A stretch of 64,000 nt of DNA from Chryseobacterium mucoviscidosis. GTDB taxonomy: Bacteria; Bacteroidota; Bacteroidia; Flavobacteriales; Weeksellaceae. Below are positions 17,347 through 26,193 of the stretch, in pieces. The position numbers and the translations under genes are program-made. A model generated the notes under the pieces. The model saw nothing but the letters and a program-made list of their open reading frames with translations. It was not told where the DNA came from and ran no database searches. Numbering within the stretch: the first letter of the stretch is position 1; each line of letters begins with the position of its first letter. The stretch spans positions 524,793-588,792 of the forward strand of contig NZ_MVAG01000122.1 in NCBI RefSeq assembly GCF_002177115.1, read 5' to 3'.

Positions 17347-18575
17347 TAGGAATTTAAAAATTTAATAATCGAATATCCAACCTCTTTAGCCAAATTAACA
17401 GGAACTGCATTTCCTATTTGTTTATATTGCTGAGCCATAGAACCTGCAAAATCCCAATCATCTGGAAAAGTTTGAATTCTCGCATACTCACGCACCGTAA
17501 AAGGTCGTGTTTCATCAGGATGGCATCTTTCAGTTTGCTTTTGCGCCGGACTGCAAGTGAGTGTTAAGCTAGGCTCATCCCATCCTATTCTTCTTGCCAT
17601 TCCTGTTTTTCCTCCTCCTAAATAAAAACTTCCACCCATATATTCTTTCTGGATTTCAAGAGGCAAATCTCTCCAATAACCTTTTGGAGGGACTAAATCC
17701 AATACATCTTTTTTACTTTTAGGATATGTTGCTCCATGTGAAACAGGAACATCACAATCGAATAATTCACCTTTTTTTAAAGCATCCTTCAAATTATATA
17801 TTTTAGAATATGCTTGAGGGTAGCTAAAATTAATATTTATATCTTTTCTGATACCTACTAAAATTAATCTTTCTCTTTTTTGCGGAACCTTGAAATCTAT
17901 AGCTCTTAAAACTTCTACAGGAACTACATTATAACCTATCTCATCTAAGATTGAAATCATACCTCTTAAAGTATTTCCACCATCATGACTTAGAAGCCCT
18001 TTCACATTTTCACCTATACAAATTAGAGGGTTAACTTCCTGAACGGCTCTTGCAAATTCATAAAACAGAGTTCCTCTTGCATCTTCCAAACCTAACCTTT
18101 TACCTGCATAACTAAATGCCTGACAAGGAAAACCTCCGGTTACAACATCTATTTTTCCGCTATATTGTGTAAAGCTAAAGTTTTTTATATCACCTTCCAG
18201 AACGGTCCAATGTGGTCTGTTCTTTCTTAACGTCTGGCAGGCAAATTTATCGATTTCATTTAATGCTTCGCATTTTAAACCTGCTTTTTCTAAACCAATT
18301 GCTAAACCGCCTGCTCCTGCAAACAACTCTAAAACTTTATATTCATTTTCAGCTTTAGCATAGTTATCTGTTGATTTATTATTATCAATTAAAAAATCTG
18401 GAAATAAGTTTTCTATATCATTTCTGTGATAAACCCTATAATTACTCATTGGCTCTCTCACAGCAACCAACTTTCCCTCATCATCCCATCTTCTTAGTGT
18501 TTTTGTACTTTTATTTAAAATTTCTGCGGCTTCGGATATTGTGTAATATTCTTTAATAACCATATTGGACAACAT
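17319..18575 (-). CDS. DNA cytosine-5 methyltransferase with N-terminal MerR-like HTH
   Basis: This 418-residue protein has a DNA-binding N terminus (about residues 9-58) with YTISEAAEILNKSTKTLRRW and YRVYHRNDIENLF, a MerR/excisionase-type winged helix. A complete C5 methyltransferase follows: motif I LELFAGAGGLAIGLE (82-96), motif IV GGFPCQAFS with catalytic Cys151, motif VI ENV, motif VIII QKRERLILVG, a target-recognition region (about 260-345), and motifs IX-X FTVREYARIQTFP and QIGNAVP. It should protect host DNA from the convergent nuclease. The fused HTH suggests that the enzyme controls its own gene or the R-M locus, as shown for other HTH-methyltransferase fusions such as M.SsoII. The start may be residue 1 or Met5 (18563). 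Confidence 0.92.
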   Translation of the reverse strand: MLSNMVIKEYYTISEAAEILNKSTKTLRRWDDEGKLVAVREPMSNYRVYHRNDIENLFPDFLIDNNKSTDNYAKAENEYKVLELFAGAGGLAIGLEKAGLKCEALNEIDKFACQTLRKNRPHWTVLEGDIKNFSFTQYSGKIDVVTGGFPCQAFSYAGKRLGLEDARGTLFYEFARAVQEVNPLICIGENVKGLLSHDGGNTLRGMISILDEIGYNVVPVEVLRAIDFKVPQKRERLILVGIRKDININFSYPQAYSKIYNLKDALKKGELFDCDVPVSHGATYPKSKKDVLDLVPPKGYWRDLPLEIQKEYMGGSFYLGGGKTGMARRIGWDEPSLTLTCSPAQKQTERCHPDETRPFTVREYARIQTFPDDWDFAGSMAQQYKQIGNAVPVNLAKEVGYSIIKFLNSYYNSLKLKS

Positions 18576-18588
18576 TAGACATTGGTTA

Positions 18589-18619
18589 CAAATTTATTTT
18601 AAATTTTCTTTGCACACAA
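18589..18619 (-). promoter_or_regulatory. promoter of the methyltransferase gene
   Basis: On the minus strand TAAATTTG (18596-18589) matches the -7 box, and TTG at 18619-18617 lies 20 bases upstream. Between the box and the ATG the sequence ACCAATGTCTAATGTTG repeats AATGT and may be where the fused HTH binds, but this is speculative. Confidence 0.55.
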
Positions 18620-18731
18620 TAATGATTTTTAAGAAAAAAAATTATAAATTAAAGCGATATTCACTTTATATAGATCTTTCAAACAAAACAAATTAATAAT
18701 CAAAAACTTACACTTTCTCAATTAAAAACCT

Positions 18732-18739
18732 TAATTTTG
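18732..18739 (+). promoter_or_regulatory. -7 box TAATTTTG for J-domain gene
   Basis: TAATTTTG followed by CACCCC, the same arrangement as upstream of the cyanophycinase gene (TAAATTTG-CACCC). It lies 25 bases before the ATG. No matching -33 TTG at 19-21 bases was found. Confidence 0.4.
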
Positions 18740-18764
18740 CACCCCGAAATAAGGATCATCCATT

Positions 18765-19211
18765 ATGAAAAAATTAGGCGAATACAGAAAGCTTCTGGAA
18801 GTTGATAAAAATGTAACACTGAAGGAATTGAAAACCATCTACAGGAATACGATGAAAGATACGCATCCAGATAAATTCATCAATGATGAAGCAGGAAAGC
18901 AGGAAGCAGAAGAAAAAAGCAAATCTGTGATTGAAGCCTATCATTTTCTGGTAAGCATCAATCCGGAAACGCAGGAAAAATACAAAGAAGAATATACCGA
19001 AACCATTACGAAATCTAATATTCAGGATTTTTATCTGGAAAAATCGGTTCTTAAAGTACAGCACCTGAACGGAAACATGTACGAATATCTTGGAGTTCCG
19101 AAAAATACCTACATCAAAATGGTGAATTCCGATTCTCCTAGCCGTTTTGCAAGAAGACATATTTACGGAAGTTTTGTCTACAGAAAAGCCGGTGAAGCAA
19201 TGGCGGAATAA
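18765..19211 (+). CDS. J-domain protein with C-terminal KTSC domain
   Basis: The 148-residue protein has an N-terminal DnaJ-like J domain (about residues 4-65) with DTHPDKF, HPD at 34-36, which in DnaJ stimulates DnaK ATPase. The C-terminal part (about 78-140) reads SVLKVQHLNGNMYEYLGVP and ARRHIYGSFVYRK, a KTSC-like domain of lysyl-tRNA-synthetase-associated type, function unsettled. No Gly/Phe region or zinc fingers are present. The frame starts MKKLGEYRKLLEV, a normal J-domain start. It looks like a co-chaperone-type protein with a separate small domain for a partner. It stands alone between the R-M locus and the efflux operon. Confidence 0.88.
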   Translation: MKKLGEYRKLLEVDKNVTLKELKTIYRNTMKDTHPDKFINDEAGKQEAEEKSKSVIEAYHFLVSINPETQEKYKEEYTETITKSNIQDFYLEKSVLKVQHLNGNMYEYLGVPKNTYIKMVNSDSPSRFARRHIYGSFVYRKAGEAMAE

Positions 19212-19272
19212 TCCCCTATTTACGATTAAATAAGAGCTTTCAATTAATTTTGGAAGCTTTTTTTTGAAACTT

Positions 19273-19465
19273 GTCTAAACTTTTTTACCGCAAAAGATGC
19301 AAAAGATTGTAACACTTTAGTTATTAATTTTAATACTTAAATATAAAAAGAGCTCATAAGTTAAAAAATCAAAGATTTTTCTCTTTGCAGACTTTTGAAA
19401 TACTTTAAATAAACTCAACAAAGTCTTTTGTCTCTTTTGCGGTTACATTTAAAATTAGTTTAAAC
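19273..19465. repeat. GTTTAAAC-ended dispersed repeat, copy 3
   Basis: A 193-base element from GTCTAAAC to GTTTAAAC has inner GCAAAAG and CTTTTGCGG near its ends and a central AAAAATC-AAA-GATTTTT hairpin. It matches the inverted copy at 30897-31091 closely, for example TTTGCAGACTTTTGAAATAC, and matches copies 1 and 2 more weakly. Confidence 0.75.
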
Positions 19466-19655
19466 AAACTTTTGATTAAACTTTAATTTTAACGCAAAAG
19501 GGTCGCAAGTCTTTTATAAATTATTGAACATACTTTTCGATCGTAAAGGCGTTTTACTCATCAAATGAGCAATCATATTTCTTTTCTTTTTTAAGAATGT
19601 GTCGTCGCTTCAAAACTACGTTTGCAGGTCTTCAGTCTGTTCGCAATGACATAAA

Positions 19656-19683
19656 AAAACCGCATCATTGCTGATACGGTTTT
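19656..19683 (-). terminator. terminator of the RND efflux operon
   Basis: AAAACCGCATCA (19656-19667) and TGATACGGTTTT (19672-19683) form a 12-bp stem with one mismatch over TTGC. On the minus strand the right arm leads into a run of seven T. The 190 bases between it and repeat copy 3 hold no gene. Confidence 0.8.
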
Positions 19684-19710
19684 CGGTTAGGTTAATTAAA
19701 GGTTGTTATA

Positions 19711-22700
19711 TTAATCTAAATGTTTTGGAGTAAAACCATCTTCACTTAGTTCTCTGTGTTCATAATCAGCTTTCATTTCAGCTTCATAATCTACTTTTTC
19801 ATGTTTACCCATCCTTCTAAGAATTGAATCAAATAAAGAGTAAACGACCGGTACAATAATCAAAGTAAGGAATAGAGACGATGTTAAACCACCGATAACT
19901 ACCCATGCCAAACCTTTGTTCATCTCCGCTCCTGCTCCGGTTGCCAATGCGATCGGCAACATCCCGAAGATCATTGCGATTGTTGTCATCAGGATCGGAC
20001 GAAGACGGGCGTGATTTGCCTGTACCAAAGCGTCGTGTGTATTGGCTCCGGCTTCTTTTCTGGCGTTGGCAAAGTCAACGATCAAAATTGCATTCTTCGC
20101 AACCAGACCAATCAACATGATCATCCCCAACATCGTAAAGATATTCAGTGAATTTGCTGTTAAGGCAAGAATTACCATTACTCCGATCATCGCCAGAGGA
20201 ATTGAGAATAATACCACGAAAGGATACACAAAACTATCATACAATGAAACCATTACAAGATAAACCAATACAATAGCCGCCAATAATGCGATTCCCAACG
20301 TACCGAAACCTTCCTGCTGGTTTTCCATATCTCCACTCCAGATGTAATCTACTCCTACAGGTTTGCTCTTGCTGTCCATGAACTGTTTTGCCCATTCGTT
20401 GGCAACGTCTCCTACAGGCCTACCCACTGCTTTAGCTCTTACTTTTACAGAAGGTGATTTGTCTCTACGCTCAAGCAAACTCGGTCCAGATCCCATTTTA
20501 ACCTCAGCAAACTGACTAAGACGTACCTGCTGTCCCTGAGGATTTGTAAACATTAAGTTTTTAACATCATCAATAGACTGTCTGTTCGCATCTCCGAAAC
20601 GGATGTTGATGTCATATTCATATTCTCCTGCTCTGAATTTTCCGTCTGTATTTCCGTTGAATGCCGTCTGCATTGTCTGTCCTACACTTGAAAGATTCAA
20701 ACCTAAAGAAGCCATTTTATCTCTGTCGATATTTACCTGAACTTCAGGATTTCCTGAATCGGTTGACAATTCTGCATCTACTGCTCCAGGAACTTTTTTC
20801 AGCAATTCTAAGATTCTTGTTGCTTCTTTTACGGCTGTTGCATTATCCGGAGCGGTTACCACCATTTCAATCGGCGCATTTTCAGCACCCATGATTCCGA
20901 TTGGGGCAGTTTTGAACTCTACTCCTGTAAATTTCTCTTCTAAAGCTCTTTTTATTTTTGCAGCTTTGATGTTGGTGCTTTCAGAACGCTCGGATTTATC
21001 TGTTAGGTTTACCTGAACTTCCGACTGATAGGTTGTCGCCTGAGCTCCCCCAAAACCGGTTGACTGCTGTCCTACTGTTGTAATTAAATCTACAACATCT
21101 TTATCGTTTCTTAAAAATCGCTCAACATCTAACGTAAGCTGATTGGTTTTTTCAACGGTTGCATCTTTCGGTAATTCCATCTGAACAAGGAACTGTCCTC
21201 TGTCGATCGGCGGGAAAAATTCTCCTCCGATAAATCCGAATGCTACTAACATGAATGAAGAAATCAATACGATGAAAGTAATCACGACTGTGGAAATTCT
21301 TCTTAATGTGGTTTTTAAACACCATTCAAGAATTCCTGTGATCCAGTGCGTGAATTTATCAATTAAACCCTCAAACCAAAGGATGAATTTTTCGAACCAG
21401 TTTTTCCCTGTTAAATGCTCAAGCTTACCAAATCTTGAAGACAGCCACGGAATGATGGTAAATGATGCGACCAATGAAAGCAATGTCGCAATAACCACCG
21501 TGACGCAGAACTGAGCCAGAATGTTCGCTACCAAACCTGAACTCATCGCAATCGGTAAAAATACCACTACAATTACCAAAGTAATCGCTGCAACGGTAAA
21601 TCCGATCTCGGAAGCTCCGTCGTAGGCTGCCCTGATTTTGCTTTTCCCCATCTCCATGTGACGGTAAATATTTTCCAGTACAACGATCGCGTCATCCACA
21701 AGAATACCTACCACCAAAGAAAGTCCCAGTAAACTCATCAAATTCAGGGTATATCCCATTAAATTCATTCCGATGAATGTTGCCACCAATGAAGCCGGGA
21801 TAGAAACCATTACAATGAATGCGTTTCTGATGCTGTGAAGGAATAGTAACATTACAATTGCTACCAGAATAATCGCTAAGAATAAGTCGAAAATTACGTG
21901 GTTGGCAGATTCAAGGGTAAAGTCTGTAGTATTGTTTACCACTTTCACCTTTACACCCTGGACTTTGTACGCTTCCTGAACGGTTTCAATGGTTTTCTCA
22001 ACACTTTCAGATACTGCAACCGCATTGGCATCAGATTGTTTTTTAACCTGCATTAAGATGGTAGGAAACTGGTTGAATCTCGCTACTTTCTCCACATCTT
22101 TCTGAGAATCGAAAACCGTAGCAATATCAGACAAACGAACCTGCGCTCCGTTTTTATTGGAAACCACAAGATTGTTCATTTCTGCTACAGATTTATACTT
22201 TCCGGATAATCTGATCGTAGATTTTGAGGTTCTCGTTTTAAGACTTCCTGTCGGGAAATCTAAGTTTGAAGAAAGAATTGCCTGTTGAACATCTCCAATG
22301 GAAAGTCCGTAACCCTGCAGTTTTTTCTCATCAAGATTCACCTGAATTTCTCTTTCCTGTCCACCTACAAGATCCACTTGTGCGACACCGTTTACACGGG
22401 AGAAAATCGGCTCAATTTTTTTATCTAAAAGATCATAGAGCTCCTTATTGTTTAATTTGTCTGAAGAAATACTCATCGTGATGATTGGTAAATCATCCAG
22501 AGAGAATTTGTTTAGAGACGGTGCATCCACATCATCCGGAAGGTCTGCAAGAATTGCGTTTACCTTTCTCTGGGCATCATTCAATGCATAATCTACATCG
22601 GCTCCGTCATTCAACTGAACCATAATAACGGATAAACTTTCATAGGAAGAAGATTCTACTTTCTTCACGTTTTCCAAAGAACCAACGGCATCTTCAATTT

Positions 22701-22896
22701 TTCGGGTAACGGATGTTTCCACCTCTGCAGGGGAAGCTCCCGGATACACCGTAGAAATGGTTACCATATTGGTTTCAAACTTCGGAATCAATTCGTATCC
22801 CATGAGTGTGTAACTCAGGATACCTCCCAACGTAAGAATCGTAAACAATACGATTACCAACGAAGGTCTTTTTATCGATATTTCTGCTAACTTCAT
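19711..22896 (-). CDS. efflux RND transporter permease subunit (HAE-1/AcrB-like)
   Basis: The 1061-residue inner-membrane proton antiporter begins with AEISIKRPSLVIVLFTILTL as its first helix. LGLSLVVGILVDDAIVVLEN in the fourth helix carries the paired Asp used for proton relay, and MLGMIMLIGLVAKNAILIVD is its repeat partner in the second half. Two large periplasmic loops (about residues 35-330 and 560-870) form the porter and docking domains. Length is normal for the family (about 1030-1070). It is the last gene of the operon TetR-TolC-adaptor-RND and pumps hydrophobic drugs or detergents. The Asp pair argues for drug rather than heavy-metal specificity, but the substrate is not shown. Confidence 0.95.
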   Translation of the reverse strand: MKLAEISIKRPSLVIVLFTILTLGGILSYTLMGYELIPKFETNMVTISTVYPGASPAEVETSVTRKIEDAVGSLENVKKVESSSYESLSVIMVQLNDGADVDYALNDAQRKVNAILADLPDDVDAPSLNKFSLDDLPIITMSISSDKLNNKELYDLLDKKIEPIFSRVNGVAQVDLVGGQEREIQVNLDEKKLQGYGLSIGDVQQAILSSNLDFPTGSLKTRTSKSTIRLSGKYKSVAEMNNLVVSNKNGAQVRLSDIATVFDSQKDVEKVARFNQFPTILMQVKKQSDANAVAVSESVEKTIETVQEAYKVQGVKVKVVNNTTDFTLESANHVIFDLFLAIILVAIVMLLFLHSIRNAFIVMVSIPASLVATFIGMNLMGYTLNLMSLLGLSLVVGILVDDAIVVLENIYRHMEMGKSKIRAAYDGASEIGFTVAAITLVIVVVFLPIAMSSGLVANILAQFCVTVVIATLLSLVASFTIIPWLSSRFGKLEHLTGKNWFEKFILWFEGLIDKFTHWITGILEWCLKTTLRRISTVVITFIVLISSFMLVAFGFIGGEFFPPIDRGQFLVQMELPKDATVEKTNQLTLDVERFLRNDKDVVDLITTVGQQSTGFGGAQATTYQSEVQVNLTDKSERSESTNIKAAKIKRALEEKFTGVEFKTAPIGIMGAENAPIEMVVTAPDNATAVKEATRILELLKKVPGAVDAELSTDSGNPEVQVNIDRDKMASLGLNLSSVGQTMQTAFNGNTDGKFRAGEYEYDINIRFGDANRQSIDDVKNLMFTNPQGQQVRLSQFAEVKMGSGPSLLERRDKSPSVKVRAKAVGRPVGDVANEWAKQFMDSKSKPVGVDYIWSGDMENQQEGFGTLGIALLAAIVLVYLVMVSLYDSFVYPFVVLFSIPLAMIGVMVILALTANSLNIFTMLGMIMLIGLVAKNAILIVDFANARKEAGANTHDALVQANHARLRPILMTTIAMIFGMLPIALATGAGAEMNKGLAWVVIGGLTSSLFLTLIIVPVVYSLFDSILRRMGKHEKVDYEAEMKADYEHRELSEDGFTPKHLD

Positions 22897-22903
22897 AAAT
22901 CTT

Positions 22904-23965
22904 CTACTTTACGATATTTACTTTAGATCCGTTATCCAGATTGATCTGTCCGCTGGTAACCACCTGTTCTCCGCCATTCAGTCCGCTTAAAACCTGAACT
23001 TTATCGCCATATACTTTTCCAACGGTTACTTTGATGAGTTTTGCAACGCCATTCTGTACAACAAATAATTGTCCGGAACTTACTCCGTTTACAAATGCTT
23101 CTGCAGGAACCGTTAACATATTCTGTGTTTCTGCGCCGTTGTTTGTTTTAAATGTTGCTGTTGCATACATCCCGGCTTTCAGGTTTCCTCTGTTCTGAAC
23201 TTCAATTTCAACAGGGAAATTTAAAGAAGCATCACTTTTAGGAGCGATAAATGTAATTCTTCCCACAAATGAATCTTCCGGTAAAACGTTTACTTTAATC
23301 GGAACTTCCTGCCCTAACTGAATTTTCCCGATCTGGCTTTCATCAACCAAAACTGAAAGTTTTAAGCTGTTGATGTTTACGATTTCGAAAAGTCCTGTTC
23401 CCGGAGCAACCACCATTCCCGGCTCTACCATTTTTTTATTGATGGTTCCGCTGATTCCCGCACGAATGCTTGTATCGTTTACTTTTACGCCCTGAGCTCT
23501 TAGAGCAGCCTGAGCGTTTTTAAGCTGTAATCTTGAATTATCAAGCTGTTGTTTGGTAACTCCTCCTGTTTTGAAAGCATTTTCGTAACGCTGGTTGTCC
23601 GCAATCGCATTCTGCAAATTGTTCTGAGCCTGAGTAACATCTACTTCAATGGCATCTCTTTTAATGGTTGCCAAAACCTGTCCTGCTCCCACTCTTGAGC
23701 CTTCTTTTACCAAAACGCTTACCACGCGTCCTGAAATTTCAGAAGACTGGTTCATTTCCTGCTTCGGGATAAATGTTCCGTTTGCACTGTAATCTGTATC
23801 GATATTTTCTCTGGAAACCGTTACCACGTTTACATTGATCTTATCTACCTGCTTTGCAACTTCTTTTACTTCCTGCGTCTGCTTTTCTTTATTTCCGGCA
23901 ATCTTGTAAGCTGCCAAACCAACCAGTACGGCTGCTACGATGATATATATTAAAGTTTTTTTCAT
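22904..23965 (-). CDS. efflux RND transporter periplasmic adaptor subunit
   Basis: The 353-residue membrane-fusion protein starts with a membrane anchor (TLIYIIVAAVLVGLAAYKI). It has a lipoyl-like half GRVVSVLVKEGSRVGAGQVL, a helical hairpin (VTQAQNNLQNAIADNQRYEN...SRLQLKNAQAALRAQG), a second lipoyl half SGTINKKMVEPGMVV, and barrel and MP domains. It links the RND pump to the TolC channel. The gene sits 7 bases after tolC and 7 before the pump gene, so the three are cotranscribed. Confidence 0.95.
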   Translation of the reverse strand: MKKTLIYIIVAAVLVGLAAYKIAGNKEKQTQEVKEVAKQVDKINVNVVTVSRENIDTDYSANGTFIPKQEMNQSSEISGRVVSVLVKEGSRVGAGQVLATIKRDAIEVDVTQAQNNLQNAIADNQRYENAFKTGGVTKQQLDNSRLQLKNAQAALRAQGVKVNDTSIRAGISGTINKKMVEPGMVVAPGTGLFEIVNINSLKLSVLVDESQIGKIQLGQEVPIKVNVLPEDSFVGRITFIAPKSDASLNFPVEIEVQNRGNLKAGMYATATFKTNNGAETQNMLTVPAEAFVNGVSSGQLFVVQNGVAKLIKVTVGKVYGDKVQVLSGLNGGEQVVTSGQINLDNGSKVNIVK

Positions 23966-23971
23966 AGTTTA

Positions 23972-25321
23972 TTACGGGTTTTGTAGTGTATTTAATTCTC
24001 CTTTTGCTTTAATTAGCTTGATTTCAGCCTGTTTGTAATCCAACAAAGCATTCGCGTAATTCTGTTTTGCCTGCGTTAAAGCATTTTCTGCATCCAGAAC
24101 TTCTGTAAGTGTTGCTAAACCGTACTGGTAGTTGGATTGTGTATTTTTCTGAACTCTTTCTGCCAATCCTACGTTGTCTTTCATGCTTTCAATATTAATT
24201 AAAGCATTTTCTATGTTGGTAATGGCATTTTTATAATCTAAATTCAGACTTAACTGTGTATTCTGTATATCCAGATCAAGATCCTGAATATCGATTTCTG
24301 CCTGATTGATCTTTGCTTTTGTAGCTCCTCCGGTGAAAATCGGGATATTAACATTTAACCCGATTGCAGAGTAATCGCTCCAAAGCACACCGTTCTTAAG
24401 TCCGTTGGTTAATGGAAATTTTGCTCCGTTTGCACCCCAACCGTAATTGGCAACCAGACTTACTGTAGGGTAAAGATATGCTTCTGTCGCTTTTTTATTG
24501 AACACTAAAAGTTCTCTGTTTTTGTTTAAAACTTTGATTTCGGTACGGTTGTCAAGGTTTAAATTTCCTGCAACCAATTCTGGTTTTGGTTCAATTGTTT
24601 TTTCTTCCAGTTCAATATCAGATTCAATCGGAACCCCCATGTAGAACTTCAGTGCGTTTTTAGCCAACTGCACAGAATTAATTAACGTCTGTTTGTTTGA
24701 TCCGATGTTGGTAAGCTGAACATTGGTTCTGTCCAGATCAATAGATTTTGCCAAACCGTTATCTACCAGACTTTTAATTACATTTCTTACTTTTTCCGTA
24801 TTCGCATAGCTTGCTTCTACGGTTTTAAGATTTTCTTCCTGAACAAAAACCTGATAATAAGCTGATGCTACGTTTTCAATGATCTGTTCGTTGGTAAGCT
24901 GGGCATTAAGCACATAAAATTCTCTGGTAGATTTTGCCGCTTTCAGTCCGGTGAAAACTCTCTGATCGAAAATTGCCTGCTGAAGCTGTACGGAAGCGGT
25001 AGAGTTCCACGGCTGACCGAACTGTGCTCTGATTTTTTCTCCTCCAAACTCAAGAAGGGACTCCTGAATGATGGGATTGTAGGTAAGACCTGCTGTTGCG
25101 GAAATCTGTGGTAAAGCTCCTGCTTTTGCCTCATCAATCTTATATTCGGCTTTTTTGATCTGTAAAGCTGCCTTTTTGGCTTCAGCTTTATTCTGAAGTG
25201 CCTGCTTAATTGCTTCCTGCAAGGAAACCTGCTGTTGTGCAGACACCGATGAAAAACCGAACATCATAAATGCAGCCGCTATTCCTACTTTTAGCTTGTT
25301 TGCAGTTACACGTTTTTTCAT
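23972..25321 (-). CDS. TolC family outer membrane protein
   Basis: The 449-residue outer membrane efflux protein has a signal peptide (LKVGIAAAFMMFGFSSVSAQ) and two tandem OEP halves rich in long helices. QVSLQEAIKQALQNKAEAKKA opens the first, and the second contains TQSNYQYGLATLTEVLDAEN, the usual C-terminal TolC motif. It forms the outer-membrane channel of the RND pump. It is the first structural gene after the TetR gene in the operon, with about 100 bases between them. Confidence 0.94.
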   Translation of the reverse strand: MKKRVTANKLKVGIAAAFMMFGFSSVSAQQQVSLQEAIKQALQNKAEAKKAALQIKKAEYKIDEAKAGALPQISATAGLTYNPIIQESLLEFGGEKIRAQFGQPWNSTASVQLQQAIFDQRVFTGLKAAKSTREFYVLNAQLTNEQIIENVASAYYQVFVQEENLKTVEASYANTEKVRNVIKSLVDNGLAKSIDLDRTNVQLTNIGSNKQTLINSVQLAKNALKFYMGVPIESDIELEEKTIEPKPELVAGNLNLDNRTEIKVLNKNRELLVFNKKATEAYLYPTVSLVANYGWGANGAKFPLTNGLKNGVLWSDYSAIGLNVNIPIFTGGATKAKINQAEIDIQDLDLDIQNTQLSLNLDYKNAITNIENALINIESMKDNVGLAERVQKNTQSNYQYGLATLTEVLDAENALTQAKQNYANALLDYKQAEIKLIKAKGELNTLQNP

Positions 25322-25418
25322 AATATTATACTTCGTTTATTTTTTTTTAATGTAATTATTCTGATAAATGATATTATTCCGAATGACGAATGAATTCTTA
25401 AAATACTTTAACTCTTTT

Positions 25419-26012
25419 TTAGTTTTTGAATAACATATTTAATATGATTTCTTTTCTTTCGGAAATAATTTTATCAAACTCTTTATCGCTGATCATTAAA
25501 TTTTCCATAAAAAGAGGTCTTACTGCACTCGGAAAAACCAAAAGCGAAACCATATTTAAAACAAACTGTATGGGTTTCATTTTTTCAATATTTCCTAATT
25601 CCATTTCGGCTTCTATATCTCTGTACAAGCGATCAAGTTCATCTTTTTCAATATCTTTTTTATGACAGTTTCCTTTGTTGATCTGCGAAACGATGTAGGT
25701 TTCCAGATAAGGATACTGAAGACTTGTAGATAAACTTCCTTCTATGAACTGGCTGATCTTTTCTTTCAGAGGAAGATCAGAATTCATGATGATTTCAGAT
25801 TTTTCTTTTTCCACTTTCTGAGCTTCATCAAAAATAATCTGGATGAGGTTATCTCTTGAGCTGAAGTAATAGTTGATAAGCGTTCTGTTGACACCGGCTT
25901 CATCTGCAATCTCCTGAGTAGTAGCGTCAAACTTACCTTTCACAAAGAATAAATTCTTTGCTGTGTCTTTAATTAATTCCTGTGTTTGGTCTTTTTTTGC
26001 TTGATTTGACAT
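25419..26012 (-). CDS. TetR/AcrR family transcriptional regulator
   Basis: The 197-residue repressor has an N-terminal helix-turn-helix, TTQEIADEAGVNRTLINYYF (about residues 26-45), typical of TetR. A ligand-binding C-terminal domain (about 70-190) has no recognised signature. It heads the RND operon and is very likely its repressor. Two identical ACAAATTTGT palindromes flank its own promoter, suggesting autorepression. The start ATG at 26012 follows closely on the operator. Inducing ligand unknown. Confidence 0.92.
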   Translation of the reverse strand: MSNQAKKDQTQELIKDTAKNLFFVKGKFDATTQEIADEAGVNRTLINYYFSSRDNLIQIIFDEAQKVEKEKSEIIMNSDLPLKEKISQFIEGSLSTSLQYPYLETYIVSQINKGNCHKKDIEKDELDRLYRDIEAEMELGNIEKMKPIQFVLNMVSLLVFPSAVRPLFMENLMISDKEFDKIISERKEIILNMLFKN

Positions 26013-26021
26013 TTTTGTTAA

Positions 26022-26094
26022 ACAAATTTGTGCAAATGTAAATCAAAAATATTTTTTGACAAAATTGTTAAACAAAATTATTAAACAAATTTGT
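26022..26094 (-). promoter_or_regulatory. tetR/RND operon promoter with two palindromic operators
   Basis: On the minus strand the -33 TTG (26062-26060) and the -7 TACATTTG (26040-26033) are 19 bases apart, a textbook Bacteroidota promoter. The perfect palindrome ACAAATTTGT occurs at 26022-26031, just past the -7 box at the start site, and again at 26085-26094, 63 bases away upstream of the -33 box. A related AAACAAAATT occurs between them. A TetR dimer bound to the near site would block initiation. Confidence 0.78.
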
Positions 26095-26193
26095 ATGATT
26101 TGCATCATATTTTAAATCTTATTCTGACATTGCGTTTTATTAATCTTTTTGAAATAGCGGATTTTAATATATTTGCCGAAAAATTAGTAACCA

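Noticed and set aside
16615..18575. R-M locus as part of a larger defence island
   Set aside because: Flanks are metE and a J-domain gene; no other defence genes were found nearby.
19466..19655. Possible tRNA or small RNA in the gap before the RND operon
   Set aside because: No cloverleaf, CCA end or conserved T-loop could be found; the sequence is AT-rich with short repeated pieces.
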